A DNA stretch of 64,000 nt. Source: Leptospira sp. WS92.C1 (lineage in GTDB: Bacteria; Spirochaetota; Leptospiria; Leptospirales; Leptospiraceae). Below the pieces are notes generated by a model. That model was not told the DNA's origin. It was given only the letters and a program-made list of their open reading frames with translations, and made no database searches. This document shows, in pieces, positions 13,285 to 22,540 of the stretch (position 1 is its first letter; each line of letters begins with the position of its first letter). Location of the stretch: positions 3,060,001-3,124,000 of the forward strand of contig NZ_CP162130.1 in the NCBI RefSeq assembly GCF_040833975.1, given 5' to 3'. The position numbers and the translations under genes are program-made.

Positions 13285-14313
13285 ATGCGTAAGCTGATTT
13301 TTTTTATTTTGGTTTCGTTTGGGGTCCTACCATTCTTTGTGTCCTGTTTTTGGTGGATCCGGCCGATCGGAAATTTCAAAGAATACGAAGCGCCTAAAGA
13401 ACCAAATTATTCCTTTCCTTCCTCGTGGACGGCCCTACCCCAAACCATAGACCAAGCGGATGCGGTCCCAACGGCTTCCAATCTCAAAAACGAACAAAAA
13501 AACGCTCTTATAGATGTCTTTTTTATCCACCCTACTACTTTTTTCGGAAGAGAATGGAATGCCTATCTCGACGATATGAAAGTAAATTCGAGAACGGACA
13601 ACGGGACAATCCGTCAACAAGCAAGCGTTTTCAATTGTTGCGGAAAAATCTACGCCCCTCGTTACAGACAGGCCACTCTTTATTCCTTTTTGGACAAAGA
13701 AAACGGCAGACTCGCTCTAGATTTAGCATATCAAGATATACTCAATTCATTTGAATTCTATCTCAACAACTGGAATCAAGGCAGACCATTTGTCATCGCT
13801 TCTCACAGCCAAGGCACATTTCACGCGATCAGGCTTCTCAAAGAAAAAATCGACAATTCTCCCCTCTTAGAAAAGTTAGTGGCTGCTTATTTAATCGGAG
13901 GAGCAGTGCCGATCACCATCTATCAAACGATTCCCGCATGTAGAACCGCTGATCAAACGGGTTGTGTAATCAGCTGGAGAACCTTTGGTGAAAACGCCGA
14001 AATCCCAAAACTTCCTCATGATCCCTCACCTCCGATTCTGTGTGTAAATCCGATCAGCTGGAAGACGGATGAGATTCTTGCGGAAGCAAAAGATCATCCG
14101 GGAGGGGTTAACGAGAAATTCAAAACGATCGAGCCCAGACTCTGCAACGCGCGCTGTCTCAATGGCGTTCTCAGAATTTCAGAACCGCAGGCTTCAGGAT
14201 TTTCCAAAATGGGTGAAAATTATCACGTTCTCGACTACGGAATTTTTTATCAGAGTATTCGGAATAATATTACAGTAAGAATTCAACACTATCTTCAGCG
14301 GAAAAAGAATTAA
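13285..14313 (+). CDS. DUF3089 alpha/beta-hydrolase-like lipoprotein
   Basis: A 342-residue exported protein. The N-terminus has a signal peptide with a lipobox-like FVSC (about Cys22). The mature part fits DUF3089, an alpha/beta hydrolase-like family: VFFIHPTTF near the start, NCCGKIYAPRYRQATLYSF, the nucleophile elbow ASHSQGT, and a C-terminal HVLDYGIFYQSI segment carrying the likely catalytic His. The substrate is unknown. The ATG at 13285 is preferred over the TTG two codons earlier because GAGG lies 6-7 bp upstream. It is followed by yqeK after 65 bp. Confidence 0.85.
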   Translation: MRKLIFFILVSFGVLPFFVSCFWWIRPIGNFKEYEAPKEPNYSFPSSWTALPQTIDQADAVPTASNLKNEQKNALIDVFFIHPTTFFGREWNAYLDDMKVNSRTDNGTIRQQASVFNCCGKIYAPRYRQATLYSFLDKENGRLALDLAYQDILNSFEFYLNNWNQGRPFVIASHSQGTFHAIRLLKEKIDNSPLLEKLVAAYLIGGAVPITIYQTIPACRTADQTGCVISWRTFGENAEIPKLPHDPSPPILCVNPISWKTDEILAEAKDHPGGVNEKFKTIEPRLCNARCLNGVLRISEPQASGFSKMGENYHVLDYGIFYQSIRNNITVRIQHYLQRKKN

Positions 14314-14378
14314 AATTCCCTGAAAGTATGTGGACATGCGAACCATGACCAAAATTTGATATTCAAAAGGAGAATCTC

Positions 14379-14966
14379 ATGAATTCCGCGGAATTGAGAG
14401 CAAGAACTCAAGAATTTAAAAAAATTGTCCCCACTGAAATTACGATCACTCGTTGGGAACATTCTTTGAAAGTGGCGGAAATCGCAAAAGAACTCGCGAT
14501 CATTCATTCCAAAGAAGACGCGGATCTCGCTTATCTGGCCGGAATCGTTCATGATATCACAAAACAAAAAACGCCAGAGTTTCATCTAACGTTGTTCAGG
14601 GAATCCGGCCAGGCAGAATTGGAAAAACTACCCTCCGCGGCCTGGCATGCATATTCCGCGGCGATCTATCTTAAAACGCAGTATAACCTAAAACAAGAAA
14701 CGATCCTGTCCGCTGTTAGAAATCATACATTGGGAGCGGAAACACCGGGTCCTTTGGATCTGATTCTGTATGCGTCCGATTTCTTGGGTTCCGAATACGC
14801 CGAGACAAATTCTTTGTATCCGGAATGGAGAGAACAAGCTCGAAAAAATCTGTATCAAGGTGTTCTTTGCAAAGCGAAAAATACCATGGAAGATTTGATC
14901 GCATCGGGAAAAAAAATTCATCCGAAGACCATTTTGACTTACAATCTCGCAGTCTCAAAATGTTAA
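14379..14966 (+). CDS. yqeK: YqeK-type HD-domain bis(5'-nucleosyl)-tetraphosphatase (symmetrical)
   Basis: A 195-residue HD hydrolase. The metal ligands are all visible: His in RWEHSLKVAEIA (about residue 28), the HD pair in LAGIVHDITKQK, His in AWHAYSAAI, His in AVRNHTLGAE and Asp in LILYASDFL. This set and the length match YqeK, which cleaves diadenosine tetraphosphate symmetrically to two ADP. In many genomes yqeK lies behind nadD; here nadD is 16 kb away, so the usual linkage is broken. AAAAGGAGAATCTC in front of the ATG is a strong ribosome-binding site. Confidence 0.88.
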   Translation: MNSAELRARTQEFKKIVPTEITITRWEHSLKVAEIAKELAIIHSKEDADLAYLAGIVHDITKQKTPEFHLTLFRESGQAELEKLPSAAWHAYSAAIYLKTQYNLKQETILSAVRNHTLGAETPGPLDLILYASDFLGSEYAETNSLYPEWREQARKNLYQGVLCKAKNTMEDLIASGKKIHPKTILTYNLAVSKC

Positions 14967-14976
14967 GCGAAGAAGA

Positions 14977-15369
14977 CTACCCCTTTTCGATTTTTTTATC
15001 CACCGCCCAACCGATAGCGGAGGCAACAATCAACATGGTAAGATAACCCAATCCGATCTGAATGAAATAATCGGAAACGTTCATCTTTGACATCGGAATG
15101 AGAATCAAAAAGTCAAGACCCCAATTGATCGCCAGCCAAATCAAAGCGGTTACGACCAAAACCGGAAATACTTTTCCCAAAATCCTTCCGGTCAGGGAAA
15201 CGAGCAAAGCTGATCCTGTCAGACTTCCCACAAGGATCATCGTCGTTTTGAACAAAAAAATATCCGTTTGCAACTTTCCGTCCGGAGTGTAAAACGGAAT
15301 CGCGACTGCAAACGGGATCAACCATACTAAAAATCCGTAGCAAAAAATTCTAACTAAGTTTTGTTTCAT
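14977..15369 (-). CDS. Small four-helix membrane protein, unknown
   Basis: A 130-residue protein with four hydrophobic helices (about residues 8-27, 41-60, 65-87 and 105-124) and almost no soluble part; the C-terminus is AVDKKIEKG. I do not recognise the family. It is convergent with yqeK, 10 bp from its stop, and lies just downstream of the alpha/beta hydrolase - SDR pair on the same strand (42 bp gap), so it may be the third gene of that operon. Confidence 0.75.
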   Translation of the reverse strand: MKQNLVRIFCYGFLVWLIPFAVAIPFYTPDGKLQTDIFLFKTTMILVGSLTGSALLVSLTGRILGKVFPVLVVTALIWLAINWGLDFLILIPMSKMNVSDYFIQIGLGYLTMLIVASAIGWAVDKKIEKG

Positions 15370-15411
15370 AAACTTCTCCGATCTATATTTTTATTTTTTA
15401 TCCTTGTAAAC

Positions 15412-16323
15412 TCAATTTTTATCTCTGATTTGATCTAAAAATCGATCCAAATGTTTTCGAAATTCTTCAGGCCGATCCAAAAACAACCAATGACCGGTAT
15501 TCTTGACGACCGCGAACGAAATTCCTTTTCTCAAATTGTGCAGACTTTCAGGTCCGTTATTATAAGGAGTTACGATCGCATAAACGGGCCCCCGATAGCC
15601 GGCAAGCGCTGGATGTGGGTCGTATCGAAATAAATCCGCAAAGATTTCGAGTCTAACATTTCTCGGTAAACGATTGAGATCTCCGATGATTTTCTCTCGA
15701 ACCTCTTTGTTAGAAGATACGAGCATGGTCTCAAAGTAAGATACCATCGATTCTGCATGAACATCCCGATTCGCCTGATCCAGAATCGCACGCACTTGTT
15801 CTTTTGGCATTTTTCGAGAATCTCCGGAGGAATCCACAAGTAGCAATCCAGATACCATATCCGAATGTTTACCTGCGTATTCCAGAGCGACAAGACCGCC
15901 CATACTGTGACCGACCAAAATTACTTTTTTCAGACGGAAATGGCGAACCACGGCTTCCACGTCCGCGGCTAAGGATGTAATCTTAAAATCAGCGTTATCT
16001 GCCACAGAAGATTTGCCATGTCCTCGCAGATCCAATGTGATAACCCTTTTCCTATTTTTGAGATATTCTAAAGAATCTCTCCAATGAGAAGTATTGCCCG
16101 CGAGAGAATGAATCATCACAACCGCCTCGTCACCGAAACCGATCGATTCCGTATAAATTTCTCCTGCCGGCCCCTGAATTCGCTCGGAACCAATTCCTAT
16201 ACAATCCATAGCAAGCGCAGTCATCAAAGGGATCGGAAATAAAAGCCTTGAAATCATACTCAGGGTGCCGATCGAAACCTGCATCTCGTTTGATTCGAGT
16301 TCGATTTTAGATTTTGTTTTCAT
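15412..16323 (-). CDS. Alpha/beta hydrolase
   Basis: A 303-residue alpha/beta-hydrolase. After a hydrophobic N-terminal segment (about residues 18-45, possibly a membrane anchor) the core fold shows the oxyanion-hole region VVMIHSLAGNTSHW, the strand DLRGHGKS, the nucleophile elbow VGHSMGG and the terminal His in VKNTGHWLFLDRPE. This is the arrangement of esterases, lipases and C-C hydrolases; the substrate is not evident. Its ATG overlaps the stop of the upstream SDR gene (ATGA), so the two enzymes are made together. Confidence 0.92.
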   Translation of the reverse strand: MKTKSKIELESNEMQVSIGTLSMISRLLFPIPLMTALAMDCIGIGSERIQGPAGEIYTESIGFGDEAVVMIHSLAGNTSHWRDSLEYLKNRKRVITLDLRGHGKSSVADNADFKITSLAADVEAVVRHFRLKKVILVGHSMGGLVALEYAGKHSDMVSGLLLVDSSGDSRKMPKEQVRAILDQANRDVHAESMVSYFETMLVSSNKEVREKIIGDLNRLPRNVRLEIFADLFRYDPHPALAGYRGPVYAIVTPYNNGPESLHNLRKGISFAVVKNTGHWLFLDRPEEFRKHLDRFLDQIRDKN

Positions 16324-17201
16324 ACGTTTTCTCCAAATTTTTCTTTAAAATAATTTCCCCAATGAGGTTTACTTCCGTCCAGATCGGTAAAATCGTATTC
16401 CTCGGACAACTTCCATGTGCTCGTTGCAATCCCCGTTTTTAAAAACACGTTAGGATCACTTGCGAGTGCGACGACTGCTCGACCGATATAAGCGGGGGTC
16501 TCCGAAGCTATAAAATGGGGATCCTTTTTAGCCGCATCTCGCCAGTTATCTTCTTTTACTCCAAAATGATCCAACATCGCCTCGGATCTTAAAAAACCGG
16601 GTGTCAAAGCAAGCGCCGCGATCCCGATTGGTTTTAACTCTTCCGAGAGACAGCTTGCAAGATTGATAATGGACGATTTAATCAAAGTATAATATACGTT
16701 TCCTCTATATCTGTAATCCGTTCCGTCCGTGATCTCCAAGATCAAGCCGGAACGATTTCGAATCATAAGAGGAGCGCCGAAGTAATTCGTAATTAAATGA
16801 GAATCCAAACACGTTCTTTGAACCTTAAGTCCGTTTTCAATCGAATGTTCCCAAAACTTTGCGGTCCAATCGATATACGGATCCCCGCCCCAGATATCGT
16901 TGACCAGTATGTCGAGTTTACCCTGTTCCTTTTCCACCCTGAAAAATAATTCACGAACCTCTTCGACTTTTGTATGATCCGTTTTTATCGCGACCGCCTT
17001 CCCGCCATTGGACCGAATCAGTTCGACGGTTTCGTCTATCGTTTCCTTACGATTCATCTCGGAGGCAGATCCTTTTACACTTCTACCCGTAACATAAACG
17101 ATCGCCCCCTCCTCTCCCAACGCCAAGGCGATTCCCCGTCCCGCCCCTCTCGTTCCTCCGGCTACGACGGCGATTCGACCTTCTAATTTTTTTGTTTTCA
17201 T
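16320..17201 (-). CDS. Short-chain dehydrogenase/reductase
   Basis: A 293-residue SDR. The cofactor-binding motif is GGTRGAGRGIA (about residues 16-26), the structural motif NDIWGG replaces the usual NNAG, and the catalytic Tyr/Lys pair is in YYTLIKSS with the preceding Ser position occupied by the DGT segment. The length and NDIWGGD motif are like the DHRS1 subgroup of SDRs. It heads a two-gene operon with the alpha/beta hydrolase and is divergent from the WYL regulator at 17344; that layout implies the regulator controls it. Confidence 0.9.
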   Translation of the reverse strand: MKTKKLEGRIAVVAGGTRGAGRGIALALGEEGAIVYVTGRSVKGSASEMNRKETIDETVELIRSNGGKAVAIKTDHTKVEEVRELFFRVEKEQGKLDILVNDIWGGDPYIDWTAKFWEHSIENGLKVQRTCLDSHLITNYFGAPLMIRNRSGLILEITDGTDYRYRGNVYYTLIKSSIINLASCLSEELKPIGIAALALTPGFLRSEAMLDHFGVKEDNWRDAAKKDPHFIASETPAYIGRAVVALASDPNVFLKTGIATSTWKLSEEYDFTDLDGSKPHWGNYFKEKFGENV

Positions 17202-17225
17202 ATTCTCATTCTAAACCCGAATACT

Positions 17226-17240
17226 TGACAAAAACTGTCA
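17226..17240. promoter_or_regulatory. Candidate operator in the SDR / WYL-regulator divergent promoter
   Basis: TGACA-AAAAC-TGTCA is a perfect inverted repeat with a 5-bp spacer. A direct TGTCATATATT follows at 17236-17246 and again at about 17316-17326, close to the regulator start. The core differs by one base from the site in front of the DUF1304 gene. Confidence 0.5.
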
Positions 17241-17343
17241 TATATTTTGAGGTCTTTGATTTTTTTCGAAAAAAAGTTTTCGTTTCATGATTCAAAAATC
17301 ATATATGTCTTTAAATGTCATATATTGAATTTTAAAATCAACT

Positions 17344-18294
17344 ATGCGAGCCGATCGATTACTCTCCATTCTTCTACAACTGCAGGCAAAGGGTAGAATC
17401 TCCTCCAAAGACCTTGCCAAAAAACTCGAAGTATCCGAAAGAACGATTCATCGCGACATGGAAGCCCTGAGTGCGTCGGGTGTTCCAGTCTATGCGGAAC
17501 GAGGATCCAAGGGAGGGTGGGAATTATCGCAGGGTTATAGAACAAATCTCACAGGGATGAAAAAAGAGGAAATTTTTTCGATGATTCTCACGAGCTCGAC
17601 GAGAATCGCGGACGATCTTGGTAAGAAAAAAGATTTAGATTCTGCTTTTATGAAGTTTATGGCTTCTCTTCCTCCCGCGTATCAAAAAGAGGCAGAGATG
17701 GTGAGACAAAGAATCCATATCGACGGCGCAGGTTGGGGAAACTCAAAGGAAGAATTTCCATTCCTACCGATGTTACAGGAGGCGGTTTGGCAGGATCGTA
17801 AAGTTATCCTTAGATACAGATCGGATGAGGAATCCAAAAGAAGAATTCTACTCCCCCTAGGGCTCGTAGCAAAAGGAAAAATTTGGTATCTGATTGCAAA
17901 ATACGGAAAAGAATTTAGAACCTTTCGTATTTCCAGAATCTTGGAAGCAAAACTGGGAGAAACTTTTGAAAGACCTAAAAAATTCGACTTGGAGAAATAT
18001 TGGGACGAAACCAAGCAGAATTTCTTTTCCAAACTTCCATCCTATCCGGTACAACTTCGGATTCGCAAGGATCAGTTCGAAAGATTCAAATCGATTTCAT
18101 ACAATCGAATATTAGAATACCCTACTATAACTGATTCTCATCTTGAAATCAAAGCAGATCTGGAAACATTTGAATGGGCGCTGTATCAAATGCTCGGATT
18201 CGGAAACTCGGTTTTTGTCTTGGAACCGCAGGAATTAAAACAGGCGGTCATCGAGTCCGCCCGAAAAATTTTGGATTCTTATTCCACCTCGTAG
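17344..18294 (+). CDS. YafY-type transcriptional regulator (HTH_11 + WYL domain)
   Basis: A 316-residue regulator. The first 60 residues form a DeoR/HTH_11 winged helix (MRADRLLSILLQLQAKGRIS, then LEVSERTIHRDMEALSASGVPV). About residues 140-225 form the WYL ligand-sensing domain (VILRYRSDEESKRRILLPLG, KGKIWYLIAKYGKEFRTFRI), and about 235-310 the WCX extension. Such proteins usually control a divergent neighbour in response to an unknown ligand. Here that is the SDR - hydrolase operon. The 3' end overlaps the 3' end of the convergent cyclase gene by 16 bp. Confidence 0.93.
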   Translation: MRADRLLSILLQLQAKGRISSKDLAKKLEVSERTIHRDMEALSASGVPVYAERGSKGGWELSQGYRTNLTGMKKEEIFSMILTSSTRIADDLGKKKDLDSAFMKFMASLPPAYQKEAEMVRQRIHIDGAGWGNSKEEFPFLPMLQEAVWQDRKVILRYRSDEESKRRILLPLGLVAKGKIWYLIAKYGKEFRTFRISRILEAKLGETFERPKKFDLEKYWDETKQNFFSKLPSYPVQLRIRKDQFERFKSISYNRILEYPTITDSHLEIKADLETFEWALYQMLGFGNSVFVLEPQELKQAVIESARKILDSYSTS

Positions 18295-20192
18295 ACACCA
18301 ACCGTGTTTTCTTTTCCTTTTACGGAAACTTTTCCCAATTCCTTAAAGGAATATTTTTTTCGGTTTCGTATCTTTCGAAAACTTTCGTCGGAAAGAAGAA
18401 GATCCACTCCGTATTCTTTTGTAAGCCCTTCGATTCTGGAGGCGAGATTAACCGCGTCTGAGATCACTGTTCCGTCCATTCTCTCCACCTCTCCGATCGT
18501 TCCCAACATCAAAACTCCGGTATGAATTCCGATGCCGATCCGAATCGGTTCGTATTTTCTTTCCAAACGACTTTCGTTGAGTCGATCCAATTCCTGTTTC
18601 ATTTCAAGAGCCGCTTCAAGAGCATCATCGGGAGAATCCGGGAAAAGAGCCATGATTCCGTCTCCAAGATACTTATCCACAAACCCTCCGTGTTTACGGA
18701 TGACCGGTCCCATTCTCCCCATATAAGAATTTAAAAAATCAAAGTTATCCTTAGGAGTCATCTTTTCGGACAATTGAGTAAAGGATCGAATGTCCGAAAA
18801 AAGGATTGTCATTTCCTTTTGAGTCTGATCCCCCAATCCAATTTCAGTAATATTCTTTTTTCCTAAAAATTTCAGAAATTCCAAGGGAACAAAACGACTG
18901 TAAGAACGATTTGTGGCAGTCAAGTCGTCCGAAAGATTTTCGATCGACACAAAGGCCGCCGAAAATTTCAAAGAAAGCATATATGATTGCGCGAATATAA
19001 ACGTAAATAAACCAAGAGGAAGATAGTATCCAGTACTGACCATCGTTTGACTCTGAAGAATATCATTGATCGCGGAGGCGATCAGCGCAAGCACCCCCAA
19101 ACTTGCGATGATCGCTCCGTCTCTTCTTCGATATATAAATCTCCCAAGCCAGAAGAAAAAGATCAATGTATAAATCAAAAGAATCATTTGATACGGAATC
19201 AGAGTCAGCGCAAATATCTTGGTAGGAAAGAATATTATGATTAGAGAAAAAACTCCGCCGACGAAAACGCTGATTTTCCAGACTATCGAAGCCATATCTC
19301 CCGGAAAAATACTATCCATATATTTTTGAAAGATCGGCCATGCGAGATAAAAAGAAAGATATTCGATCTTGCTCCCGATCTCCCAGGGAATATCGGGAAA
19401 CTTTTGAAGTATAAATCTTTCCCCAGTCATCAACAAACGAATTACGATCACAAAACAAAAAAGCCCGAAGTATAAACTTGAGTTATCCTTTCTTCTTAAA
19501 GAAAATAAACCGAAATGATAAAGAGCCATGATCGCGATACTTCCGAACAAAAACATCTCCGTTGTCCAACGGTCCTCCCTATAATCCTGAATGCTCTTTT
19601 TATTTCCCATCCGAATCGTTTCCCAGATCCCGCCCTTAAAATGATGAAAATTAGACACTTCGACTTGGATTAGAATTTCATTTCCGGCGGGTTGAAAGTC
19701 AGCATAACGCGGCAGATACTGAGGCCTCGAAGTATTCTCATCCGCTCCGACAACACCGCTTCGAATTAATTTTACTCCGTCCACCCAAATCGCACCCGCG
19801 GTTCCTACATCCTGAAATCGGATCGACAAGGGATTTTTGGTTTCGTTTAACAAAACTTTCAGAGTAAAAGTGCCGTAACCGTATGCGGACTTTACATCGA
19901 TATCTTTGATTTCGGAATAAGAGTTCCAATTGTCGGGAACGGGAACAAAATGAGATCGAGCCTCTTGAGCATTCGGATCCTGTTTGGAAAGACTCAACTG
20001 CTTCCAAACAAAAGACCATTCTCCGTCCAACTTTACGATTCCATCCGTGTTAAAATCCCATTCCCTGAGATCCAAAACTCCTTTTTCTGCACGAGGGGCC
20101 ATCTTAGAAGAGCTCGAACCCGAACAATGAACGAGCAGAATGCAAAACAACAAAATTACGATTGCAAAAGTGGAGGGGATTTTCTTTTTCAT
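18279..20192 (-). CDS. 7TM-DISM receptor with class III adenylate/guanylate cyclase domain
   Basis: A 637-residue membrane signalling protein. The signal sequence ends in a lipobox-like LVHC (about Cys23). About residues 40-200 form an extracytoplasmic beta-sandwich (GVLDLREWDFNTDGIVKLDG...) of the kind that precedes 7TMR-DISM regions; about 210-420 contain seven transmembrane helices; about 455-635 form the cyclase: ILFSDIRSFTQLSE (first metal Asp), KYLGDGIMALFP (second metal Asp) and GIHTGVLMLGTIG. It should convert ATP or GTP to the cyclic nucleotide in response to a periplasmic ligand. It is monocistronic. The stop overlaps the WYL regulator gene tail to tail. Confidence 0.92.
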   Translation of the reverse strand: MKKKIPSTFAIVILLFCILLVHCSGSSSSKMAPRAEKGVLDLREWDFNTDGIVKLDGEWSFVWKQLSLSKQDPNAQEARSHFVPVPDNWNSYSEIKDIDVKSAYGYGTFTLKVLLNETKNPLSIRFQDVGTAGAIWVDGVKLIRSGVVGADENTSRPQYLPRYADFQPAGNEILIQVEVSNFHHFKGGIWETIRMGNKKSIQDYREDRWTTEMFLFGSIAIMALYHFGLFSLRRKDNSSLYFGLFCFVIVIRLLMTGERFILQKFPDIPWEIGSKIEYLSFYLAWPIFQKYMDSIFPGDMASIVWKISVFVGGVFSLIIIFFPTKIFALTLIPYQMILLIYTLIFFFWLGRFIYRRRDGAIIASLGVLALIASAINDILQSQTMVSTGYYLPLGLFTFIFAQSYMLSLKFSAAFVSIENLSDDLTATNRSYSRFVPLEFLKFLGKKNITEIGLGDQTQKEMTILFSDIRSFTQLSEKMTPKDNFDFLNSYMGRMGPVIRKHGGFVDKYLGDGIMALFPDSPDDALEAALEMKQELDRLNESRLERKYEPIRIGIGIHTGVLMLGTIGEVERMDGTVISDAVNLASRIEGLTKEYGVDLLLSDESFRKIRNRKKYSFKELGKVSVKGKENTVGVYEVE

Positions 20193-20866
20193 AGTTTGCC
20201 TTTAAACGAATGAACGGGAATCACAAGAAAACGTATCTTTTCGGAAACGAAAATATTTTCAAGATTTATCCTAAAGACCCGGTTCGATTTTCAATGCAGT
20301 TCGATTTTGATAGATTGCGATGAAACCTTAAATTAGAATTTTATCAAATCTTTCGAAATCTCGCGTCTTTTGAAACGACGCTTTAGGAAATACTTTTTTT
20401 ATATAAATGTTGGATCCAAAAGATCGAGGCATCCCGCATGAAACAAGTATTCTTGTGTTTTGTATGATTCAATCCGATCCCCTCTCACTTTGTAAAAAAA
20501 AGGGGAAGGCATTTCAGGAAGAGATAAGAAAGATCTGCGCGATTGGTGGTTTGTCCTTTACAGAGGCGCTGTTCACTCTTTTACGATCAAAAGTGCGGGA
20601 AACGACAACTCCAAAGACTCTGCGTATAACGCAAAAGCGAATCGTGGTCCGGGATCGAATTCGTTTTTTTAAGGAAATTTTTCCGAAACCGAAAGGCTAA
20701 TAATCATTCCGTAAAATCGCATTCTTACAACGTGTCCCAAAACCTTATTTTACTTTATTAGAAAGATCGAGCTGCAAGAACCTGTTCCAAAATTGGGACA
20801 GGTTCTTATACAAAGAACAGAATTTTTTACGGAATCAAAGAAAATAAATTTCCATTTTTTTAAAAA
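20193..20866. other. Gene-poor spacer, 674 bp
   Basis: Between the cyclase start and the GH13 stop. It contains repeat element copy 2 (20731-20809). A 97-codon plus-strand ORF at 20407-20700 has basic, unstructured composition and no recognisable domain, and I do not call it. Confidence 0.5.
20731..20809. repeat. Non-autonomous repeat element, copy 2 (79 bp) with terminal hairpin
   Basis: The left part (20731-20775) matches copy 1 at 11587-11629 with a few changes (CGTGTCCCAAAACCTTATTT start), and the right tip TTGGGACAGGTTCTTAT (20793-20809) matches 11765-11781. The right half also forms a hairpin: AAGAACCTGTTCCAA (20777-20791) pairs with TTGGGACAGGTTCTT (20793-20807) with one G-T mismatch. 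It could act as a terminator-like structure for the minus-strand GH13 gene, whose stop is at 20867. Confidence 0.6.
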
Positions 20867-22540
20867 TCAATTTCCCAAAATCAAACCGGAACAAGGCGGT
20901 AGCTTAAAGTGATCAAACTCATTATGAGAAAAGGAAACTGTGGAAAAAAAATATTTCTGACAATCGGTGGGATTCGTAAAAACTCTTTCCTTTTTTCCAA
21001 AGTTAAATACGATTAATTTGCGCTCTTTGCCAAACTCGCGCAGATAGACAAGTATGTCTTTTGGAAATCCCTCTTCGATCAAAGTCAAAGAACCTTCCTG
21101 CAAAGCTTTACTTTTGTTTCTGAGCTGAATGACTCCTTTATAAGCGCTCAAAAGAGAATCCCTGTCTTCGGATTCGGTATTTACGTTTCTGACCTTATAA
21201 TTTCCGTGAACTCGGATCCAAGGTTTCGCATTTTTACCGGAAAATCCCGCATTGGGAGAATCATCCCATTGCATCGGAGATCTGGCCCTGTCTCGAATGA
21301 TGATATCTGCCAAGCCTAAAAATTCGGAAAGAGTATCCCCCAACCAACGATAAATTCTTGCGAGCGGATCTTGGGCTTCGGTAAGTTTGATCGTTTCATT
21401 GGTCATCCCGATCTCTTCCCCGTAGTAAGTAACCGGTACCCCTCTCGCGGTGAATTGAAACAAAGCGACTAACTTTCCCTTTTCGAGGTTATTGTTGATC
21501 TTTCTCATATATCGTCTTTGGTCGTGATTTCCAAAAACATAAGTTGGAATGAGAGGATAAGGGTAGACCTCTTCCATTTTTTTGATGATTCCTTTGAAAA
21601 AACTCGTTTTGAATTTGAGCAAAAGAGTTTCAAAAAGAAAGATAAGATTTAGACCGTCTTTTTTATCGCCTAAATAACGTTTGATGATCTGGTCGTCTCC
21701 CGCAACCTCGCCCACCGCAAAACGATCTCCGTCAAATTCGTCCAGAACGGATCTTAGTTCTTTTGCAAACGCGAAGTTGTTCGGATGATTTACGGTATAC
21801 AATCTTCTTTGAAAGTATCCGTCGTGATCGTTTTCACTGACTATGTATTTAAACCGAAACGGATTGTCCCGAAAATGTTTGTCTTTGTAGATCGCGTGAA
21901 AGATGTCCAAACGAAATCCGTCGACCCCTTTTTTAAGCCAAAAACGCAAAACGTCGAACATCGCTTTTTTGACTTCGGGGTTATAGTAATTCAAGTCTGG
22001 CTGAAAGTTCAAAAAACTTGCACAATACCATTGATCCGTCTTCTCATCATACTGCCAAGCATTGGGAGTCACAAACGAACTCCAGTTATTCGGAGGTTTG
22101 CCTTTTCCTTTTCCGTCCCTCCAGATATACCAATCTCTTTTCGGATTGTCCTTACTTGAACGGGATTCCTTGAACCATTCGTGTTCGTCCGAAGTATGAT
22201 TCATCACCATATCAAAGACGATCTTCATTCCCCTTTTATGAATTTCTTTAATTAATTTTTCTGCATCTTTTAACGTTCCGTATTCCGGCGAAATCGAATA
22301 ATAATCGCTAACGTCATAACCGTGATCTTTTTGAGGACTTTTGTATAAAGGTGAAATCCAAATGGTCTCAAAGCCCAAATTTTTTAAGTAATCCAATTTG
22401 GAAATAATGCCGGGAATGTCTCCGATTCCATCGTCATTGCTATCCGCAAAAGATCGGGGATAAATCTGATAGATCGTAGTCTTTTGCCACCACTTATCCA
22501 ATACATCGGTTGATTTCTTTTTGTTTTTTTTGGGGCTCAT
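20867..22540 (-). CDS. GH13 alpha-glucosidase (oligo-1,6-glucosidase / trehalose synthase-like)
   Basis: A 557-residue glycoside hydrolase family 13 enzyme. The conserved regions are all present: DMVMNHTSDEHEWF (region I), GFRLDIFHAI with the nucleophile Asp (region II), AVGEVAGDDQ with the acid/base Glu (region III), and FGNHDQRR with the stabilising Asp (region IV). The N-terminal TTIYQIYPRSFADSNDDGIG and the QDPLARIYRW-type insert are typical of oligo-1,6-glucosidases and sucrose/trehalose-type enzymes; the exact substrate is uncertain. There is no signal peptide, so it is cytoplasmic. The ATG at 22540 is preferred to an upstream in-frame start at 22669, because the extra 43 residues are not part of the fold. 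Confidence 0.93.
   Translation of the reverse strand: MSPKKNKKKSTDVLDKWWQKTTIYQIYPRSFADSNDDGIGDIPGIISKLDYLKNLGFETIWISPLYKSPQKDHGYDVSDYYSISPEYGTLKDAEKLIKEIHKRGMKIVFDMVMNHTSDEHEWFKESRSSKDNPKRDWYIWRDGKGKGKPPNNWSSFVTPNAWQYDEKTDQWYCASFLNFQPDLNYYNPEVKKAMFDVLRFWLKKGVDGFRLDIFHAIYKDKHFRDNPFRFKYIVSENDHDGYFQRRLYTVNHPNNFAFAKELRSVLDEFDGDRFAVGEVAGDDQIIKRYLGDKKDGLNLIFLFETLLLKFKTSFFKGIIKKMEEVYPYPLIPTYVFGNHDQRRYMRKINNNLEKGKLVALFQFTARGVPVTYYGEEIGMTNETIKLTEAQDPLARIYRWLGDTLSEFLGLADIIIRDRARSPMQWDDSPNAGFSGKNAKPWIRVHGNYKVRNVNTESEDRDSLLSAYKGVIQLRNKSKALQEGSLTLIEEGFPKDILVYLREFGKERKLIVFNFGKKERVFTNPTDCQKYFFSTVSFSHNEFDHFKLPPCSGLILGN

Noticed and set aside
20407..20700. 97-codon plus-strand ORF in the cyclase-GH13 spacer
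   Set aside because: No domain, no ribosome-binding site, and basic composition typical of chance ORFs in this genome.
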